A stretch of 7,835 nucleotides of DNA from an uncultured Asticcacaulis sp. (GTDB lineage: Bacteria; Pseudomonadota; Alphaproteobacteria; Caulobacterales; Caulobacteraceae), in assembly GCA_946480525.1 (NCBI GenBank), contig CAMLLA010000191.1, positions 1-7,835 on the forward strand. The letters run 5' to 3'. The notes under the pieces are model-generated. The model saw only the letters and a list, made by a program, of their open reading frames with translations. It made no database searches and was not told where the DNA came from. Made by a program: the position numbers and the translations under genes. Below are positions 4,775 through 7,835 of this stretch, piece after piece (within the stretch, counting starts at the first letter, position 1; every line of letters begins with the position of its first letter).

Positions 4775-5818
4775 ATGTCTGACAACGAAACCAATGACCT
4801 GGGTCTCGATGGATTCGCCTTCGTCGAGTTTACCGGCCCCGATACGGCGGATATGGCCCGGCAGCTCGAGGCGCTTGGCTTTACAGCCGTATCAAAGCAG
4901 CCGGACAGGGACATAACGCGCTATCGTCAGGGCCAGGCCGGTTTTGTGTTGAACGCCGCGGCCAGCGATCAGGCCAGAACCTTCGCCCAGGCGCACGGTC
5001 CATCGGCAAACGCCATGGCGTTTCGGGTAAAGGACGCCGCGCGGGCCTACGAACTGGCCCTGGACAAGGGGGCGCGGCCGGTTGATGCGCGCGCAGGCGC
5101 CTTTCCGGATGTTCCCGTGATCGAAGGCATCGGCGGATCGCTGCTCTACCTCGTCGATCACGACGTCTTTGCCGGCTGGTCGCCGCTGCCCGGCGTGGAA
5201 AGCGAAGCGCACAACAGCGTCGGCCTTGGGATTATCGATCATCTGACACACAATGTCCGCCGGGGTGAAATGCGCACCTGGTCGGAATTCTATCGCGACA
5301 TCTTCGGCTTCGAAGAGCAGAAATATTTCGACATCAAAGGACAGGCGACCGGACTGTTCAGCCAGGCCATGATCGCGCCGGACCAGAAAATCCGCATTCC
5401 GCTGAATGAAAGCCAGGACGACACGAGCCAGATCGAGGAATTCTTGCGCCAGTATAACGGCGAAGGCATCCAGCATATCGCGCTGACAACCGACAATATC
5501 TACGAGACGGTCGAACAGTTGCGGGCACGCGGAGTGAAGCTGCAGGACACGATCGACACCTATTACGACCTGGTAGACAAGCGCGTGCCGGGGCATAGCG
5601 AGGATCTGGAGCGCCTGCGCCGCAACCGCATCCTGGTCGATGGTGGCGGCGATGAAGGTATCCTGCTGCAAATCTTCACCGAGAATACCTTCGGGCCGAT
5701 CTTCTTCGAGATCATCCAGCGCAAGGGCAATGACGGTTTCGGCAATGGCAATTTCCAGGCCCTGTTCGAATCGATCGAACTGGATCAGATTCGCCGTGGG
5801 GTTATTAAGGTGGCATGA
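4775..5818 (+). CDS. hppD: 4-hydroxyphenylpyruvate dioxygenase
   Basis: HppD is a cytoplasmic Fe(II) enzyme that converts 4-hydroxyphenylpyruvate and O2 to homogentisate and CO2, the second step of tyrosine degradation. The 347-residue protein has the two-module vicinal-oxygen-chelate layout: an N-terminal module to about residue 145, then the catalytic module. Iron ligands are visible as H156 in IIDHLTHNV, H234 in GIQHIALTTDN and E312 in FFEIIQRKG. The C-terminal GFGNGNFQALFESIELDQIRRG gate helix is intact. Length matches the usual short bacterial form. The ATG at 4775 has a strong GGAGG (4764-4768) 6 nt upstream. The frame is open back to a TTG at 4703, but that extension runs through the promoter and operator and is not coding. 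It is the first gene of an operon with hmgA 24 bp downstream, probably controlled by the adjacent palindrome. Confidence 0.96.
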   Translation: MSDNETNDLGLDGFAFVEFTGPDTADMARQLEALGFTAVSKQPDRDITRYRQGQAGFVLNAAASDQARTFAQAHGPSANAMAFRVKDAARAYELALDKGARPVDARAGAFPDVPVIEGIGGSLLYLVDHDVFAGWSPLPGVESEAHNSVGLGIIDHLTHNVRRGEMRTWSEFYRDIFGFEEQKYFDIKGQATGLFSQAMIAPDQKIRIPLNESQDDTSQIEEFLRQYNGEGIQHIALTTDNIYETVEQLRARGVKLQDTIDTYYDLVDKRVPGHSEDLERLRRNRILVDGGGDEGILLQIFTENTFGPIFFEIIQRKGNDGFGNGNFQALFESIELDQIRRGVIKVA

Positions 5819-5842
5819 TCGGGCTAAGTCCGGAGCATACAA

Positions 5843-7108
5843 ATGTCCCAGTACATGACCGGGTTTGGCAATCACTTCGCGACGGAAGCCTTGGCGGGCG
5901 CCCTGCCCGTCGGCCAGAACTCGCCGCAGCACGTGCCGTTTGGCCTCTATGCCGAGCAACTTTCGGGCTCGGCGTTCACGGCACCGCGCGCGGACAACAG
6001 GCGATCATGGTTGTATCGCCTACGCCCCTCTGCCAGCCATCCCCCCTTCGCACCTCTGCGTGACGGACCAGCCCTGGGAACCGCCACGCCTAATCGCCTG
6101 CGCTGGTCGCCACAGACACTTCCGGAAAACCCGACGGATTTTCTCGATGGCCTGACTTCCTGGGCAACGAACGGCGACGCCGCCGCGCATAGCGGTGTAA
6201 GCATATGGCTCTACGCCGCCAACGCCTCAATGCAGCGTGCCTTCTTCAATGCTGACGGCGAGATGCTGATCGTTCCGCAGGCCGGCGACATTTCCATATT
6301 CACGGAAATGGGCCGGCTGGACGTCGCCCCCTTGAGCATCGCCGTCGTACCGCGCGGCGTTCGCTTCCGCGTCGAGCTGAAAAACGACGGCGCCACCGGC
6401 TATGTGCTGGAAAACCATGGCGCGCCGTTCCGCCTGCCCGACCTCGGTCCGATCGGCGCCAACGGTCTCGCCAATCCGCGCGATTTCGAAACACCGGTCG
6501 CGGCCTTTGAAGACAGAGACAATCCCACCGAACTGATCCAGAAGTTCCATGGCGCCCTCTGGACCACAAGGCTCGACCATTCGCCGCTCGACGTGGTGGC
6601 GTGGCACGGCAATTATGCGCCTTATCGGTATGACCTGACGCGTTTCAACACGATCAACACGGTCAGCTTCGACCATCCCGATCCATCCATCTTCACCGTC
6701 CTGACCTCGCCATCCGAAGTCCCCGGCACAGCCAATTGCGACTTCGTCGTCTTCCCGCCACGCTGGATGGTCGCCGAACGCACCTTCCGGCCGCCCTGGT
6801 TCCACCGCAACATCATGAGCGAATTCATGGGCCTGATCACCGGCGCCTACGACGCAAAGGCGGGCGGCTTCCTGCCGGGTGGCGCGTCCTTACACAACTG
6901 CATGAACGGCCATGGCCCGGATGCCGTCAGCTACGCAGCCGCTGTAAATGCCGAGCTCAAGCCGCACAAAATCGAGAACACCATGGCCTTCATGTTTGAA
7001 AGCCGCTGGGTGCTGCGCCCGACACAGACCGCCCTCGCCTCTGCGACCTTACAGACCGACTACGATGCCTGCTGGCAGACCTTCCCCAAAGCCGAGTTGC
7101 CGAAATGA
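5843..7108 (+). CDS. hmgA: Homogentisate 1,2-dioxygenase
   Basis: HmgA is a cytoplasmic non-haem Fe(II) dioxygenase that opens the aromatic ring of homogentisate to give maleylacetoacetate. It has 421 residues, close to the 430-445 of known enzymes. The N-terminus is typical ([26 protein letters not shown]). Iron ligands H321 (WFHRN), E327 (MSEFMG) and H357 (NGHGPD) have exactly the 6- and 30-residue spacings of human H335, E341 and H371. The catalytic histidine equivalent to human H292 is H278, in [15 protein letters not shown]. The substrate-channel block [14 protein letters not shown] is also present. The ATG at 5843 has a GGAG (5832-5835) 7 nt upstream. The gene lies 24 bp after hppD, and its stop overlaps the fahA start as ATGA, so the three are co-transcribed. 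Confidence 0.97.
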   Translation: MSQYMTGFGNHFATEALAGALPVGQNSPQHVPFGLYAEQLSGSAFTAPRADNRRSWLYRLRPSASHPPFAPLRDGPALGTATPNRLRWSPQTLPENPTDFLDGLTSWATNGDAAAHSGVSIWLYAANASMQRAFFNADGEMLIVPQAGDISIFTEMGRLDVAPLSIAVVPRGVRFRVELKNDGATGYVLENHGAPFRLPDLGPIGANGLANPRDFETPVAAFEDRDNPTELIQKFHGALWTTRLDHSPLDVVAWHGNYAPYRYDLTRFNTINTVSFDHPDPSIFTVLTSPSEVPGTANCDFVVFPPRWMVAERTFRPPWFHRNIMSEFMGLITGAYDAKAGGFLPGGASLHNCMNGHGPDAVSYAAAVNAELKPHKIENTMAFMFESRWVLRPTQTALASATLQTDYDACWQTFPKAELPK

Positions 7109-7835
7109 TCGACGCCACGCACGATACCAAACTGGAAAGCTGGGTCGCCTCGGCCGGGGGCCACAGCGACTTTCCAATCCAGAACCTGCCGTTCGGCCTG
7201 TTCAGTCCAGCCGGCGAAGCGCCGCGGCCCGGTGTCGCCATCGGCGATCACATTATCGAGCTTCAGGCGCTCGTCGCCGCAGGCCTGGCGCAGGACGCGC
7301 CGAATAATCTGGAGACGATCCTGGGGACACCGGCGATCCGCCAGACATTGCGCCAGCAGCTATCGCGGCTTTTGACAGATCCCGGCTACCAGGCGGCGGC
7401 CGAACCCTATCTGCACCTCGCCCGCGACTGCACCGTCCATCTGCCCGTCAGGGTCGGCGACTATACTGACTTCTATGTCGGCATCCACCACGCCACCCGG
7501 GTCGGCGCCCTGTTCCGGCCGGACAATCCCTTGCTGCCGAATTACAAGCACGTGCCGATCGGCTATCATGGCCGCGCCTCGTCGGTGCGCGTGTCCGGTG
7601 AGCCGGTCGTGCGCCCGCGCGGCCAGACCAAGGCGCCCGAGGCCGATGCGCCCGGTTTCGGTCCGTCGAAGCGGCTTGATTTCGAACTGGAACTCGGCGT
7701 CTGGGTCGGGCCTGGCAATACGTTGGGTGATCCGATCGCCATTGCCGACGCGCCGCAGCATATCGGCGGCTTCTGCCTGCTCAACGACTGGTCGGCGCGC
7801 GACCTCCAGGCGTGGGAATATCAGCCGCTCGGGCC
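7105..7835 (+). CDS. fahA: Fumarylacetoacetase (3' end cut by window edge)
   Basis: FahA performs the last step of the homogentisate pathway, hydrolysing fumarylacetoacetate to fumarate and acetoacetate in the cytoplasm. About 243 residues are visible of an expected 410-430. Catalytic and metal residues known from mouse FAH can be matched: D122 and Y124 in GDYTDFY (mouse D126, Y128), H129 (mouse H133, general base), R138 (R142), the YHGRASSV motif at 154-161, E194 and E196 in LDFELEL (E199, E201) and D228 in LLNDWSARD (D233). The N-terminal SH3-like region (about 1-115) begins ...[12 protein letters not shown], as usual. The ATG at 7105 overlaps the hmgA stop as ATGA, indicating coupled translation. 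The frame stays open to the window end. Confidence 0.96.
   Translation, partial: MIDATHDTKLESWVASAGGHSDFPIQNLPFGLFSPAGEAPRPGVAIGDHIIELQALVAAGLAQDAPNNLETILGTPAIRQTLRQQLSRLLTDPGYQAAAEPYLHLARDCTVHLPVRVGDYTDFYVGIHHATRVGALFRPDNPLLPNYKHVPIGYHGRASSVRVSGEPVVRPRGQTKAPEADAPGFGPSKRLDFELELGVWVGPGNTLGDPIAIADAPQHIGGFCLLNDWSARDLQAWEYQPLG

Noticed and set aside
4892..5959. Long minus-strand open frame opposite hppD
   Set aside because: It is antisense to a gene with every HPPD active-site residue, has no recognisable domain and runs across the hppD-hmgA junction.

Overview
The window is chromosomal DNA of a GC-rich alphaproteobacterium. Gene content and protein style would suit Caulobacterales (an Asticcacaulis- or Brevundimonas-like genome), but this is inferred from familiarity, since no rRNA or other marker gene is present. 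No mobile element, CRISPR array, tRNA or phage gene was seen, and all genes look intact except the two cut by the window edges.

Left part, 1-1762: the minus strand carries moaD followed by moaE (cut by the left edge), the two subunits of molybdopterin synthase, joined by an ATGA overlap. Facing away is a plus-strand nucleotide-sugar dehydratase/epimerase of the CapD/WbpM/WbqV type. It has the SDR catalytic core but lacks the membrane domain usual in this subfamily.

Middle part, 1763-3735: a 45-bp palindromic element separates the dehydratase gene from a three-gene minus-strand cluster. The cluster reads, in order of transcription, an exported CE4 polysaccharide deacetylase, a TetR-family repressor and a small exported protein with two Cys-containing repeats. 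The last two overlap by GTGA. A 16-bp perfect-arm palindrome lies just upstream of tetR and is the obvious candidate for its own operator.

3736-4636: a four-helix membrane protein resembling a fragment of haem-copper oxidase subunit I (plus strand) converges on a small soluble protein of unknown function (minus strand). A strong hairpin lies at the end of the first gene.

Right part, 4637-7835: a tyrosine/phenylalanine catabolic operon, hppD-hmgA-fahA (fahA cut by the right edge), encodes 4-hydroxyphenylpyruvate dioxygenase, homogentisate 1,2-dioxygenase and fumarylacetoacetase. All metal ligands and catalytic residues that can be located are present. A clear palindromic operator overlaps the probable -10 region just before hppD, so the operon is probably repressed by a regulator encoded outside the window. 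A maleylacetoacetate isomerase gene, needed between HmgA and FahA, is not in the window and could lie downstream.

Most of the window is ordinary housekeeping and catabolic DNA. The items most worth checking are the hppD operator, the tetR operator with its coupled small exported protein, the membrane-domain-less SMK-type dehydratase, and the dispersed-repeat-like element at 1769-1813.
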